64,000 nt of DNA from assembly GCA_020796225.1 (NCBI GenBank), contig CM036771.1:24879176-24943175 (forward strand). The letters are read 5' to 3'. How positions within the stretch are numbered: the stretch's first letter is position 1; the number at the start of each line of letters is the position of its first letter. Below are positions 11,401 through 21,147 of this stretch, in pieces. The DNA is from Arion vulgaris. Its lineage: Eukaryota; Mollusca; Gastropoda; Stylommatophora; Arionidae. The translations under genes were made by a program, and so were the position numbers. The notes beneath the pieces were generated by a model. It searched no databases and was not told where the DNA came from. It saw only the letters and a program-made list of their open reading frames with translations.

Positions 11401-14400
11401 CTCTCTTGGTCTTCCTCGTTTTCTTTTTCCCTCTGGTGTCCATATGAGGGATTGGTAAGGAGTCTTCTCTCATCCATTCTAAGTGTGTGGCCGATGTAGT
11501 TCCAGCGGCGATTTCTTATAAAATTTGATACATTTTCTTGCTTGGTCTCTTGTCTTATTTGTATATTGGGTCTGAAATCTGACCATTTGAGGTTCAGTAT
11601 TCTTCTAAGACATTTATTCTCAAAGTTATCTAATTTTCTTTCTAGAGCTTTGTTGCTTTCCAACTCTCGCATCCATAAGTTAATACTGGAATCACACAAG
11701 AGTTAAAGATCTTTAATTTTAAGTGCTTGCTGAGTGAATTGGACTTCCATATATTTGACAATTTGTTAAAAGCACTGATGCCAATGCGATTCTGTGTGGA
11801 ATTTCTGGCGCTGTATCCCCGTAGATGACATCATACTTCCTAGGTATGTAAAACTTTTGACTTTTTCAAGAGTGTAGTTTTTTAGTTGAACCATAACCGG
11901 ATAAGTAACTTAGGTAAACCATAACATGATAAGTAACTTAGGTAAACCATAACATGATAAGTAACTTAGGTAAACCATAACATGATAAGTAACTTAGGTA
12001 AACCATAACCGGATAAGTAACTTAGGTAAACCATAACATGATAAGTAACTTAGGTAAACCATAACATGATAAGTAACTTAGGTAAACCTTAACATGATAA
12101 GTAACTTAGGTAAACCTTAACATGATATGTAACTTAGGTAAACCATAACATGATATGAGCTAGATTATGCTTACATGACAAGTAACATAGGTAAACCACA
12201 TCTGATTAGCAATTTATGTCAACAGAACATGATAGACAACATAGATAAATACAACATAATAAGCAACTTTATTACACTAAAACTGAATAAGATAATTAAA
12301 AGAAATCATCATTAGTAAATTATTAAGAATCAATATCATGTGAACGTTTTATTACAGAAGCGAGTACTGGGAAATGACCCATAACATCAAACACAAGCGT
12401 GAGATATTTCAAAATAAATGTTTCAAAAGAATCCTGCAAATATTCTGCCCAAATAGAATAGCAAATGAAGAGCTTTCAATCAGTATCATTGGAGATCATT
12501 ACAAAAAGACGTAGATAGAGGTGGATTGATCGTGTATGTTATATGTCAGTAATGACATTGGTTAGGACAACTCTACGGTGGACAACGGGTGTGAAAAGAA
12601 GGCATAAACGTCTATTTGAAACAGGGTGAATAAATATAAAAAGCGATTTGAAATATTGTGGCATGACATTAGAAAAGACACGAAGGGCTGGAGAAGACCA
12701 TCATGGAAGGAGGCATACCGGCAAAGAGAAGAAGAGGAAGACCACGGAGAAGATAAATTAAGGATGTAACCGCTGGTTTGAACATGATGGCTGCAGAGGT
12801 GAAACATCTAGCCTATGAGAGAGAGAAATTGCGGAGGATTGTTGGGGTGGCAAAGTTCTGCTCAGGACAAGCTATATGATGATGATGATGTTGATATTAG
12901 AAACAGCTGACAGAAAGGTAACAGAACAGCAAAAAATGAAGATTTGTTGTGAAAGCCGCATGTGTCAAACGGAACACGATATAGAGGATATAGACAGATC
13001 CTACATTAGATTTTTAAAAAAGTGTTTGATATGCAAAACGTAACGAAAGAAAACAACCCTAAAATGTTAACTACATTTCTCATAGACATTATATTACTTG
13101 TCTTTAGTTTGTACTCAGCGCTACAAGAATTTCAATTTAGACGGTATCAATGTAAATTACTGTCTGAGAAACCTTATAACAATGAGGTCGGCAAACATCT
13201 TGGAGTCAGTAGTATCAAAAGTGCAGACAGTCTGAGAGTTCTCTGCATCGTGATGGCTTCTGAAGTATAAGTACAGGCTACGTGAAGTTGATTATTGTCA
13301 AATAGATAGGTGAACTGTTGCAAGTTTATTGCAAATTTAAATAAAAAGGTATGGTTATCACCTGAGTATGATTTGTCTAGCACTGTTTATTAGTACGCTG
13401 GCTAACAGTTATCATCATCACACAGCTTGTCCTATGTAGAACTTTGCCAACCCAACAGTCCTCCATAATTTCTCTCTCTCATGGGCCAGATGTCCTGCCT
13501 CTGCAGCCGTCATGTTCAAACCATCAGTTACACCTTGAATCGATCTTCTCCGTGGTCTCTCTCTTCTTCTCTTTGCCGGGATACCTCCTTCTATGATGGT
13601 CTTCTTCTGCTCTTCATCAGTTATCAGTTATATGAGGACTATCATCATAGCACTCCTGACATGTCCATAGGTGCTCCGATCTCCGCCTCAGCAAATCCAA
13701 CAGCGTACAGCGGTCAACCAGTTCGATGTCGATTAATCAATCTCTTTGCATATTTATTATGTCGTTCTTTTCGAGCTGCATCCATATTGAGACCCATCTC
13801 TCTCAATCTAGTCAGCGAATGGGATTAACAGCCCTGAAAATCCTCTGTTCGGAAAGAATCTCTCATTGCGTGAAGAATGTCATTTCGATCCATTGTAGCT
13901 CCTTCTGATATTGTAGCCAAACCAGCGAATATATCAGCTCGTTCATTACCCTGCCTTCATGTCTTTTTATATGTCCAAAATACCTACATTTTCTCTTTCT
14001 TATTTGTAGCATACGCCAGTTTTCTTCGATTTTGAGTTCTTTCTGGATAGATCTATTTGTTCTCTTCTCTGTCCATGATATACATACGAAGGACTCTTCT
14101 GTAACACATATATGCAAAAGCACATATATGTTTTTCCACCACATTATTAAATGTCCATGCTTCACACCCATAACAGTTGTTTACATATCTAAATCTGATT
14201 CTTCTAGGACTGTTTATTAATACGCTGGCTAACAGTTGTCCTAACTTGAAGATTCTCTCAATGATGAACAATGAAGCAGCACCAAGTTTCTTTAATGGAG
14301 GAACTTACCAACAATACTTAGATTACAGGTCAGTGTTTAGTAGAACGTGACATTTTTATGACAACTTTACATCATAACACCTGGATAACGATTAAGACAC

Positions 14401-16022
14401 AAATACACATACACGCACGATCGCACGAACTCACGCACGCACGCACGAGCACGCACACACACACACACACACATGTATATAAATTCCATAAAAATACATA
14501 TTTGAATGTCATAAACAATAAGACGAGTGTCTCTGTGGCTAAGTTGTTAAGCCCTTGCCTTACGTTTCGTATGTCGTAGGTTCGAATCTCCACTGCGCCG
14601 TTCTGTTCACGAGTTCATTTTTCCAGAGACCCCTAGCAATGTTGTCGGAGCTATGGAGTTCATGCGCTGTGTGTGCAATACTATCGGCAGGTATAGCGTG
14701 CCATTTCTGTGGTAGGACTGGGCCATATGGCCTCAGTGTGATGAAGTCAATTATTTGGCTTTATACCCCTTTAAACAATGCAACTTTCATAGTTGAAGGG
14801 TAAGTGCATTACACTTGTCTTTCCCATATGGTCTGCTCACTGTCCGCAGGAATAACAACTAACAGCCAGTAGTATTAGTAGTAATAATAATAATAATAAT
14901 AATTATAATAGCAGTCCATTGCAAGCAATAATGGCAACAACCTTAGACATGTGCTTCTGCACCTCTCTGATGTGTGTGGAGGTGAATGTAATGTCCAATT
15001 CTCGAACACAATCCCATACTACAGGTGGGACATATATGATTAAAGTTAGACATGTGTGTGTTGTGTGTTCTGTCTTTTGTGCAACTCGCTTTCTCTGCGC
15101 CTCAACAGTACGACTAATTGTCAGCTATGCGAGTTCCTCTTGTGTTTTTACAGATCCACATTTGACGATCTTGCGCAAGGAATTCCCAGCTATATCGAAG
15201 CATTTTTGAGACACTTTAGGAGTGTTTTTTTTTAAAACGTTTTTTTTCTGTCCACCAGCTGATTATCTGTCCCTTTCAAGTTCGCCATACATCAACATGT
15301 TCGCCATACATCAACATGTTCGCCATACATCAACATGTTCGCCATACATCAACATGTTCGCCATACATCAACATGTTCGCCATACATCAACATGTTCGCC
15401 ATACATCAACATGTTCGCCATACATCAACATGTTCGCCATACATCAACATGTTCGCCATACATCAACATGTTCGCCATACATCAACATGTTCGCCATACA
15501 TCAACATGTTCGCCATACATCAACATGTTCGCCATACATCAACATGTTCGCCATACATCAACATGTTCGCCATACATCAACATGTTCGCCATACATCAAC
15601 ATGTTCGCCATACATCAACATGTTCGCCATACATCAACATGTTCGCCATACATCAACATGTTCGCCATACATCAACATGATCATAAACTACAGGGAATCT
15701 TAAATTTAGCAATACGATTATACTATTATCGATATACGAGAAGAATGCAGTAAACCTATGTAGCAATGGTGAAACGTAAAAACAAAATACTGTAGTTGTA
15801 CAAAATACAAAAACAATAGAAATGCACAGCAACGTTTCGACCAAAAATGTCTTTATCAAGCGAAGGATACAGCAGAAGTGAAGAAATTCACTTCTTACAC
15901 AGCACACAACATTTGGAATCAGACAGAAAATCCATAACTGCTCTAAAATGAAAATATGTGACTAAAAACGAATAACGAAATAAATGCTAAAAACTAGAAG
16001 TGGGAATAAAGAATATTATGCA

Positions 16023-16069
<47 letters not shown>

Positions 16070-16704
16070 TATATAGCATATATACATTTAACATATACAC
16101 CTATAGAATCTGGAGCATGAGAAGATAAAGTACTAAGAAGCATGGGAATGTATGTTGAGTCCATGAGGTAGCAAGGTACCATATAAAGATATAAAACGAT
16201 TCTCTAGAATAAATCGACTTCGATCATCAGAGGAACATGATGAAATGGCTGCGATTTGGCTGCCAAATGGACATTTCCATTAAAATTAGTGACCACATGC
16301 GTAACAAAGAATTTGGGTATATCATGTGTTGGACAAAACGGTGACTAAGCTTTTTGCCAGTTTCGCCTATATATACATTGTCACAACGTTTACAAGTGAT
16401 GGCGTAGATTAAATAACGAGATTCGCAAATACAGTTGTTCTGGATTGTAGAAAAGTTGGAAGCATGGTCAGAAACAACACAACTATACTTTTCTTAACTT
16501 CCACGTCGTTGATCATTGAAACGAAGAAAACTGACCAACAAAGTAACAATCGATATGATTTTCCCTTGGTGAAGCATGCTAAGAATCTATCGCTAATCTT
16601 TGTGAGAGGAAAAGAAAACACAACGCTTTTTTCATCATCGAGAATTTCAGGATTCAAAATATGCAGGTCAAAGTAGCATTTATACGGTTGTCTACTTGTA
16701 ATTT

Positions 16705-16736
<32 letters not shown>

Positions 16737-17992
16737 CACGTATACAGACACCCACACACACGCACACATATGCACATACACACATATACATGCACGAGCA
16801 CACGCAAAAAGATATTTAGCACTGGTATCATAATGTCAGTAGAAATATCATGTTGTAAATTTCAATGTTCATATTGACAAGCTAGCATTTTACAATTATT
16901 GCCATTCTCAATGTTTATATTGACAAGCTAGCATTTTACAATTATTACAATTCTCAATGTTTATATTGACAAGCTAGCATTTTACAATTATTACAATTCT
17001 CAATGTTTATATTGACAAGCTAGCATTTTACAATTATTGCCATTTAATCTTGAGTTACTTGATTGTAGATATATTCGATTTTGTTAGTTATTCTTTTTTC
17101 TCTTTCTTTTGTCCGTCTCTGCTTTTTTTTGCCTTTAGGCATAGCAGGTTTAACATTTGGTCACTTCATATGCTGTGGTAGTGTGGAATTTTTAGATGTA
17201 TGTAACTCCATCAATCCATCTTTTCTTGGTCTGCCCCTTCCTCTTGATGATTCCATTTTCAGGTTGTATGCTCTTGCAACTGGTTCATTCTGACCAAGTG
17301 GCCAAGCCATTTGAGTCTCTGTTTTTCAATAAATCTAATGGCAGGTGTTGTTCCGACTGTTCTTCTAATTTCCTAATTTCTTATATGTTCTCTTCTTGTT
17401 TTATTTACTGCTTTCCTCAAGCATCTTACTTGTGGTAATTTTCCTTTCTTGCTCTTTTGTCAATGCTCATGTTTGGCACTGGTAGCACAGTGTTGGTATG
17501 AAGAGTGCATATACAATATGTATTTTAGTCTCTACTGGAATTGCTGGGTGTTTCAAGATTGGGGTAAGCTGGTATGTAATGTTGTTGGCTTGCTGGACTC
17601 TACTTTCGATCTCTATGTCCAGTCTACTATCAGATGTGAAGATACTTCCAAGATATTTGAATTCTCTCACCTGCTTTAGCTTTTGGTTATTCTTTCATTG
17701 GCTGACTAAATCCTCCCTGGGTATGCAAGTTCTTAAACTTGTTTTAACTGATGTTTATAGATGCAGAGATATTGGTAGCGATTTCCTCTCTAGCGATGGC
17801 ATTCCCAAACATGAATAAAAAATATATATTTTATTCTACAGATATTTTGTCATCAGCAATTTACCCAAACTGGAAGCACTCGACTACAGTACAATAACAC
17901 CCGACGAAAGAAGAGAAGCCAAACGACGTTACCCAACTGTTATTGTTCGTAACAAAAAGAAAAGGACACGAAGCAGAAAGAATGCAGATTGA
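8336..17992 (+). CDS. LRMDA: LRMDA-like leucine-rich-repeat protein (four exons)
   Basis: Exons 8336-8472, 10878-11017, 14208-14328 and 17842-17992 join with matching phases (2, 1, 2) at AG/GT borders. They encode 182 residues ending at TGA. Residues about 35-85 hold LRR units of LxxLxLxxNxI type ([33 protein letters not shown]). After these come [34 protein letters not shown] and [19 protein letters not shown], a capping region like that of LRMDA/C10orf11 proteins (known vertebrate members are about 200 residues). The C-terminus is lysine/arginine-rich. LRMDA is linked to melanocyte differentiation in vertebrates; its role in invertebrates is not known to me. An in-frame TGA precedes the ATG at 8318-8320. 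The introns are 2.4, 3.2 and 3.5 kb and full of transposons. The family call could be wrong among small LRR proteins; the gene structure is firmer than the name. Confidence 0.78.
8540..8990. other. SINE-like fragments in intron 1
   Basis: The stretch near 8,890-8,985 (gcaagacttcacgcaaat, gaattcatagcgggcgaaag) resembles 31,040-31,105 (gcagaccttcgcgcaaaatg, gaattcatagcgatcgaaca). The preceding ggccgtatggttagtgcagt looks like a tRNA-type box A. It is probably another SINE family, poorly preserved. Confidence 0.4.
8995..9150 (-). pseudogene. LINE reverse transcriptase 3'-end fragment
   Basis: It resembles the reverse-orientation LINE end at 13,480-13,610 (shared ctgcctctg...gccgtcatg...caaaccatca...ttgaatcga-type words). 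It is the terminal 'GRPRRR.I.DV' region of an endonuclease-reverse transcriptase, truncated. Confidence 0.5.
9150..9545. other. No feature recognised (intron 1)
   Basis: AT-rich intronic sequence. A small local repeat (tgtttactctctgtgctgta) occurs twice at about 9,520-9,570. Confidence 0.4.
9550..9995 (+). mobile_element. Family C SINE
   Basis: tRNA-like head (gtagaggttatgtgctcgca; box B-like gttccctcaatcg), then ccagagatccctcatctcag, gacatgctggaaagcagctg and the family 3' end (cacatggttagtcacctagg, tgcaatgatgattctcctat). It lacks a long AATC tail. Confidence 0.75.
10205..10497. repeat. 20-bp minisatellite, about 14 units
   Basis: Tandem gtaagcattggtagtacagt units with gta/gca variants, inside intron 1 of the LRR gene. 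Confidence 0.95.
10640..10795 (+). mobile_element. Family D SINE fragment
   Basis: The words caatagtttgccattacttt and tgaacggtg match the segment at 29,060-29,100 in the family D SINE. Only the body is present. Confidence 0.5.
10878..11017 (+). CDS. LRMDA: LRMDA-like exon 2
   Basis: Acceptor tatatcag|TGAC completes an Asn codon and continues [20 protein letters not shown], then [15 protein letters not shown], ending TTAG|gtaaac. The last 28 bases of this exon are the founder unit of the downstream array, so the donor shown here is followed by many copies of itself. Confidence 0.8.
11018..11242 (+). repeat. 28-bp array carrying duplicated 5' splice sites, part 1
   Basis: About eight units of the last 28 bases of exon 2 (gtaaaccataacatgataag + taacttag). 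Every unit border recreates TTAG|gtaaac, the donor of exon 2. Reading on from exon 2 through one unit gives Gly-Lys-Pro then TAG or TAA. The array starts directly at the exon border. Confidence 0.95.
11243..11886 (-). mobile_element. Truncated LINE inserted in the 28-bp array
   Basis: The - strand encodes the C-terminal part of a non-LTR reverse transcriptase ([20 protein letters not shown], then [18 protein letters not shown]). A (tta-g)n-like tail at 11,240-11,260 marks its 3' end. It splits the array: unit sequence stops at 11,240 and resumes at 11,887. It has no catalytic core and is 5'-truncated, as is usual for LINE copies. Confidence 0.8.
11887..12290 (+). repeat. 28-bp array carrying duplicated 5' splice sites, part 2
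   Basis: About ten clear units continue from 11,887 to about 12,160. They are followed by three or four units that have drifted (gtaaaccacatctgattagc, gtcaacagaacatgatagac). The decay toward the far end suggests the array is not brand new. Confidence 0.9.
12355..12898 (+). pseudogene. LINE reverse transcriptase C-terminus with (gat)n tail
   Basis: It reads [20 protein letters not shown] and [17 protein letters not shown]. After frameshifts it continues to GRPRR and [20 protein letters not shown] with [18 protein letters not shown], then a gatgatgatgatg tail at 12,880-12,892. This is the standard end of an endonuclease-reverse transcriptase retroelement. Several stops and frameshifts show that it is dead. 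Confidence 0.7.
12899..13375. other. No feature recognised (intron 2)
   Basis: Short open frames only (for example 13,022-13,270); none shows family features. Confidence 0.4.
13376..13410 (+). other. Duplicate of exon 3 acceptor (left target-site duplication)
   Basis: These 35 bases match 14,203-14,237 with two mismatches. They carry ...tctag plus the first 30 bases of exon 3. They sit at one edge of a reverse-oriented LINE, with the other copy at its opposite edge. Used as an acceptor, this copy would read into the LINE and reach TAG after about 19 codons. Confidence 0.85.
13411..14202 (-). mobile_element. 792-bp truncated LINE inserted at the exon 3 acceptor
   Basis: It is flanked by the 35-bp direct repeat (13,376-13,410 and 14,203-14,237). 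Its 3' end is on the left, with an atcatcatca tail. On the - strand it encodes a reverse transcriptase C-terminal piece ([30 protein letters not shown]). This is followed, without the usual linker, by an RNase H-type C-terminal piece ([20 protein letters not shown]) resembling the element at 21,330-21,950. Stops and frameshifts are frequent. Confidence 0.8.
14208..14328 (+). CDS. LRMDA: LRMDA-like exon 3
   Basis: Acceptor gattcttctag|GACTG completes the Gly codon opened by exon 2. The exon reads [20 protein letters not shown], then [19 protein letters not shown], to donor gattacag|gtcagt. Its first 30 bases plus acceptor also occur at 13,376-13,410 as the target-site duplication of a LINE. 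Confidence 0.8.
14395..14478. repeat. (CA)n/(CACG)n microsatellite
   Basis: Mixed cacgcacg and a pure (ac) run at 14,455-14,473, in intron 3. Confidence 0.9.
14521..14825 (+). mobile_element. Family E tRNA-derived SINE
   Basis: The tRNA-like head has a box A-like gtggctaagttgttaagcc and a box B ggttcgaatctc near 14,580. A body containing tgttcacgagttcatttttc and ggactgggccatatggcctc follows. A reverse copy of the family lies at 22,690-22,900. Confidence 0.65.
15284..15682. repeat. 19-bp minisatellite, 21 units
   Basis: Virtually perfect ttcgccatacatcaacatg units, suggesting recent expansion or homogenisation. All + frames are open ([19 protein letters not shown] cycling), which is a consequence of the perfect repeat and not a protein gene. 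Confidence 0.97.
15745..15912 (-). mobile_element. Penelope-like element terminal segment
   Basis: It contains caacgtttcgaccaaaaatg tctttatcaagcg, a motif that recurs at 30,440, 36,200 and (reverse) 61,395-61,430. In Penelope-like elements this kind of sequence lies next to the GIY-YIG domain end; here that domain lies just to the right on the same strand. Confidence 0.6.
16022..16078. repeat. (TA)n microsatellite
   Basis: About 50 bases of alternating ta. Confidence 0.95.
16085..16450 (-). pseudogene. Penelope-like element GIY-YIG endonuclease fragment
   Basis: The - strand from about 16,430 reads [20 protein letters not shown] and [11 protein letters not shown]. This is the Y-x-I-x-C..C....YIGET.R.l..R...H signature of the C-terminal GIY-YIG nuclease of Penelope-like retroelements. 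After frameshifts, a [13 protein letters not shown] end follows. The reverse transcriptase part is missing, so only the 3' end is present, as is usual for 5'-truncated copies. Confidence 0.75.
16705..16802. repeat. (TA)n and (CA)n microsatellite
   Basis: tatata run at about 16,712-16,734 followed by imperfect caca/cata repeats. Confidence 0.85.
16855..17045. repeat. 46-bp array, four units
   Basis: Units contain ttgacaagctagcattttac plus aattattacaattct. They differ by a few bases. Confidence 0.9.
17065..17700 (-). pseudogene. LINE reverse transcriptase C-terminal fragment
   Basis: The - strand at 17,670-17,467 reads [20 protein letters not shown] and [20 protein letters not shown]. It continues past a frameshift to an [15 protein letters not shown] block near 17,290 and to a GQTKKDG-like block near 17,210. 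This is the post-catalytic region of non-LTR reverse transcriptases. It sits in intron 3 of the LRR gene. Confidence 0.65.
17842..17992 (+). CDS. LRMDA: LRMDA-like exon 4 and stop
   Basis: A pyrimidine-rich acceptor (ttattctacag) precedes the exon, which completes an Arg codon and reads [20 protein letters not shown], then [11 protein letters not shown] and a basic tail ([13 protein letters not shown]) to TGA at 17990-17992. Confidence 0.82.
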
Positions 17993-18289
17993 TTACATCA
18001 AGAATACATATTTTCTTAGAATGTTGTAATCACACTTGCGAACAGACTTAACAAATTATGAGAAGCAAGAGCTGATTATACAACAACATTACTAGACATA
18101 CATTCATGGACAGAACTGAAATAATTACAAGTTCACAAACGTTGTACTACGTTTCTAATTGTGTTACCCAGTTTGTGTGAGATCGAACACTGCGCAACAG
18201 ACAAGGGACATGAGATGCAATGTCTGATCATTGTAGGCTACCTAATTCTCTGGATCACAATTGATATTTGTTCATTACTCATGAGTTGG

Positions 18290-18830
18290 ATTACAGTGGT
18301 TAGAGTACTCGTGTAGGGAAGTGGTTAAAGTAATGGTGTAGGATAGTGACTAGAGTACTCGTGTAGGGAAGTGGTTAAAGTAATGGTGTAGGATAATGGT
18401 TAGAGTACTACTAATGTAGGGAAGTGGTTAGTGTACTGGTGTAGTGAAGTGGTTAGTGTACTTGTGTAGTGAAGTGGTTAGTGTACTAGTGTAGTGAAGT
18501 GCTTAGAGTACTGGTGTAGTGAAGTGGTTAGTGTACTAGTGTAGTGAAGTGGTTATAGTACTGTTGCAGTGAAGTGGTTATGACACTGTTGTAGTAAAGT
18601 GGTAGGGCACTGTTGCAGTAAAGTGGTTAGGGCACTGTTGCAGTAAAGTGGTTAGGGCACTGTTGCAGTAAAGTGGTTAGGGCACTGTTGCAGTGAAGGG
18701 GTTAGGGCACTGTTGCAGTGAAGTATATAGGACACTGTTGCAGTAAAGTGGTTATGACACTGTTGTAATGAAGTGGTTTAGTGACTAGTGTAAAGAAGTG
18801 GTTAGAGCACTCTTGCAGTTTCGTGAGTAG
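18290..18830. repeat. 25-bp minisatellite, about 20 units
   Basis: Units such as gtagtgaagtggttagtgta + ctagt, with a distinct sub-family (aagtggttagggcactgttgcagt) in the second half. The ggttagagtactcgtgtag form resembles a tRNA box A, so it may descend from a tRNA-like head. Confidence 0.85.
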
Positions 18831-18989
18831 ATGGCAGGTGTAAAAAATAGAGACCATTCTTAAAATTCGAAAATTCATCGCTTGTCATGAATTTATGTAT
18901 TACATATGACTGGCTTATTCAAGAACTCAAAAGGATTGTTTGGAAATCAACTGAATACCTTGCTTGTTGTTGCCACTACTGATTAACTT

Positions 18990-19110
18990 ATGCCATCATC
19001 CACCTCGCTGATCTTCAATGAATAGCTATGTGTGCTCCGCTAATTTTCTTACATATATAAATATCATCAGTAGCGCACAAACTCTGTAGAACCAAGGATT
19101 GGTTACTACT
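18990..19110 (-). mobile_element. Degenerate family C SINE 3' end
   Basis: The stretch with gaatagctatgtgtgctccg and caaactctgtagaaccaagg resembles the reverse complement of the family C 3' end. Confidence 0.35.
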
Positions 19111-19145
19111 GAACTCTTTTTGATCCAACCAGTGGGTTTACTCTA

Positions 19146-20083
19146 ATACACGGGTTCCCAAAGTGGTGGTACCGCCCCCTCCCTTCCAGTGGGCGCTGAA
19201 GGTTTCTTTCCAGGGGCGATAGTGTGTTCGGAAACATTTGGAGGAGTTTTTTCATCATTGAATAATCATTAAAAATTTGAATTCTGCAATTGAATTCGTC
19301 TTATGCCAATCTTACACGATCCATTTTGTCATTAATTTTCTATTTCATGTATATAATCATTTAAAAATTGATCATATATGACATAAATATTTATGAATTT
19401 TCTATGTCAAATGGTAAATAGAGCATGTGTATATATATATGTAGAAGGCATGCAGCCAGCCCCAGCCCCAGGTGGTAGCTAGTGGACCAAACAGGTAGTT
19501 TTAGTTTGTAGATATTTTATTAGTAGACTAAGTGTTTGCAAGCCAATGATACTCTCTAAGCAGAATGGTAACACAAAAACGAGACATTGACGTAGAGAAG
19601 CTAGTTGACGCAGTGTAGTGACGACTAATGAACGATGAGATAATGAAGAGGATACAATATGTTTTGATACAGATAGACGTGTTTTTGCCTACGACATGTA
19701 TGAACAACAAAAATAAAACATGTATCTAACTAACTAGCAGAGTTCTCTACGGTTATTTCGTTTACAACTGTGTGATGCATTGTCCAGTATTGGTTTAAGC
19801 TACTATCATGCACACAGTAACATCAAACTAATGTAACCATCAAATCATAACAATGCCACCATCAAGAAAGCCTGAATCATCAACCAAGAAATAACTCAGT
19901 CGCAAAACTATGACAGACCAGGATAATACCATCATAACACAAATGTTGCAACTATAGTAGCAGTAGTAAAACAGCACCTATTACATATATATGTGGGGGC
20001 ATTGGCAAATAATGGGGGCGTTACAACGTTTATGTCGTGCACAGTGGGCGGTGGGCAGAAACAGTTTGGGAATCTATGCTCTA
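19146..20083. mobile_element. Non-autonomous hAT-type element
   Basis: The left end has gggttcccaaagtggtg and the right end has tttgggaatctatg, forming a short inverted repeat typical of hAT elements. The flanks (ctctaata on the left, ctctagtg on the right) could be a decayed 8-bp target-site duplication. There is no transposase frame inside. The paired GC-rich ends (cagtgggcgctgaagg; cagtgggcggtgggcag) support one element of about 0.9 kb. Confidence 0.55.
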
Positions 20084-20267
20084 GTGCATAATAAATAAAA
20101 ATAATAAATGATTGCAGTATTGTTTCATTTTAAATAAATAATTGCAGTATTGTTTCACGTTAAATAAGAAAAGATTGAATGTATTCCATGTTAGCTTATT
20201 GAAGGATATATTCAATATATCCTGAAGTAATAAGTAATTAATAATGATTGTTTTTACGTGTTTTGCC

Positions 20268-20600
20268 ATTGCAACATAGTTTTACTGCAGTCTTCCCTTA
20301 TATTGGTAATAGTTAACCGACATAGTTTTACTGCAGTCTTCCCTTACATCGGTAATAGTTAACCGACATAGTTTTACTGCAGTCTTCCCTTACATCGGTA
20401 ATAGTTAACCGACATAGTTTTACTGCAGTCTTCCTTCATTGGTAATAGTTAACCAACATAGTTTTACTGCAGTCTTCCCTTACATTGGTAATAGTTAACC
20501 GACATAGTTTTACTGCAGTCTTCCCTTACATCGGTAATAGTTAACCGACATAGTTTTACTGCAGTCTTCGCTTACATCGGTAATATTTAACCGTATAGCA
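20268..20600. repeat. 46-bp array, about seven units
   Basis: Units contain tagttttactgcagtcttcc cttacatcgg taatagttaaccgaca. One unit has an 8-bp deletion. Confidence 0.93.
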
Positions 20601-20689
20601 AAATTCGAGATTCCCTGTAGTTTATGATCATGTTTACCGAACTGACGTCATTGCACTCAGGGCAGACTCATTTGTGTGCAGTCTATCCC

Positions 20690-20866
20690 AACAAATGTCG
20701 AAGGGCATGCATAGTGGGGACTTTGCTGAGAGAGGCAAGAAATATTGGTCTCAGTTCCATTGAGGAGATTGAGCGAGTTGCCCAGGATAGAGTGGTATGG
20801 AGAAATTGCTTGCAGTCACTATGTAACGTATAACGGTATGAGAGGAATTATTATTATTATGCATAG
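20690..20866 (+). pseudogene. LINE 3'-end fragment with (att)n tail
   Basis: It encodes LREARNIGLSSIEEIERVAQ DRVVW, then attattattat. It is the same family as the - strand copies at 35,470 and 47,740. Confidence 0.65.
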
Positions 20867-20929
20867 TGGTGGTTTCTGTGGCTCGCTGGTTCCACTACCT
20901 CTTATTCTGTTGGATATTTCTTTCACTCA

Positions 20930-21147
20930 TATTTGGGCCGCCTGAGTGGTCCGGGGCTCGCAAGCGAAGCAAAGAATAATAACACTGCGACCTACAAGGC
21001 ATGTCATAAGAGGAAACTGAGGTCTAGGGAAGCTATCCTAGTAAATAAAAAGCGTCGTACAAATCGGATGTGCTGGCCTACATGTAGGCGCATATCTGGC
21101 ACAACGTACTTAGGCCTAGATCACATACAAATCAGACAGTGGTAGAA
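20930..21147 (+). mobile_element. Family B SINE, 5' part (split)
   Basis: Head gggccgcctgagtggtccgg, core ggcatgtcataagaggaaac, and on to acatacaaatcagacagtgg. It is interrupted by a LINE; the 3' end resumes at about 22,037. Confidence 0.75.

Noticed and set aside
15222..15753. Open + frames of up to 152 residues with [12 protein letters not shown] repeats
   Set aside because: Product of a perfect 19-bp satellite; no flanking exon signals.
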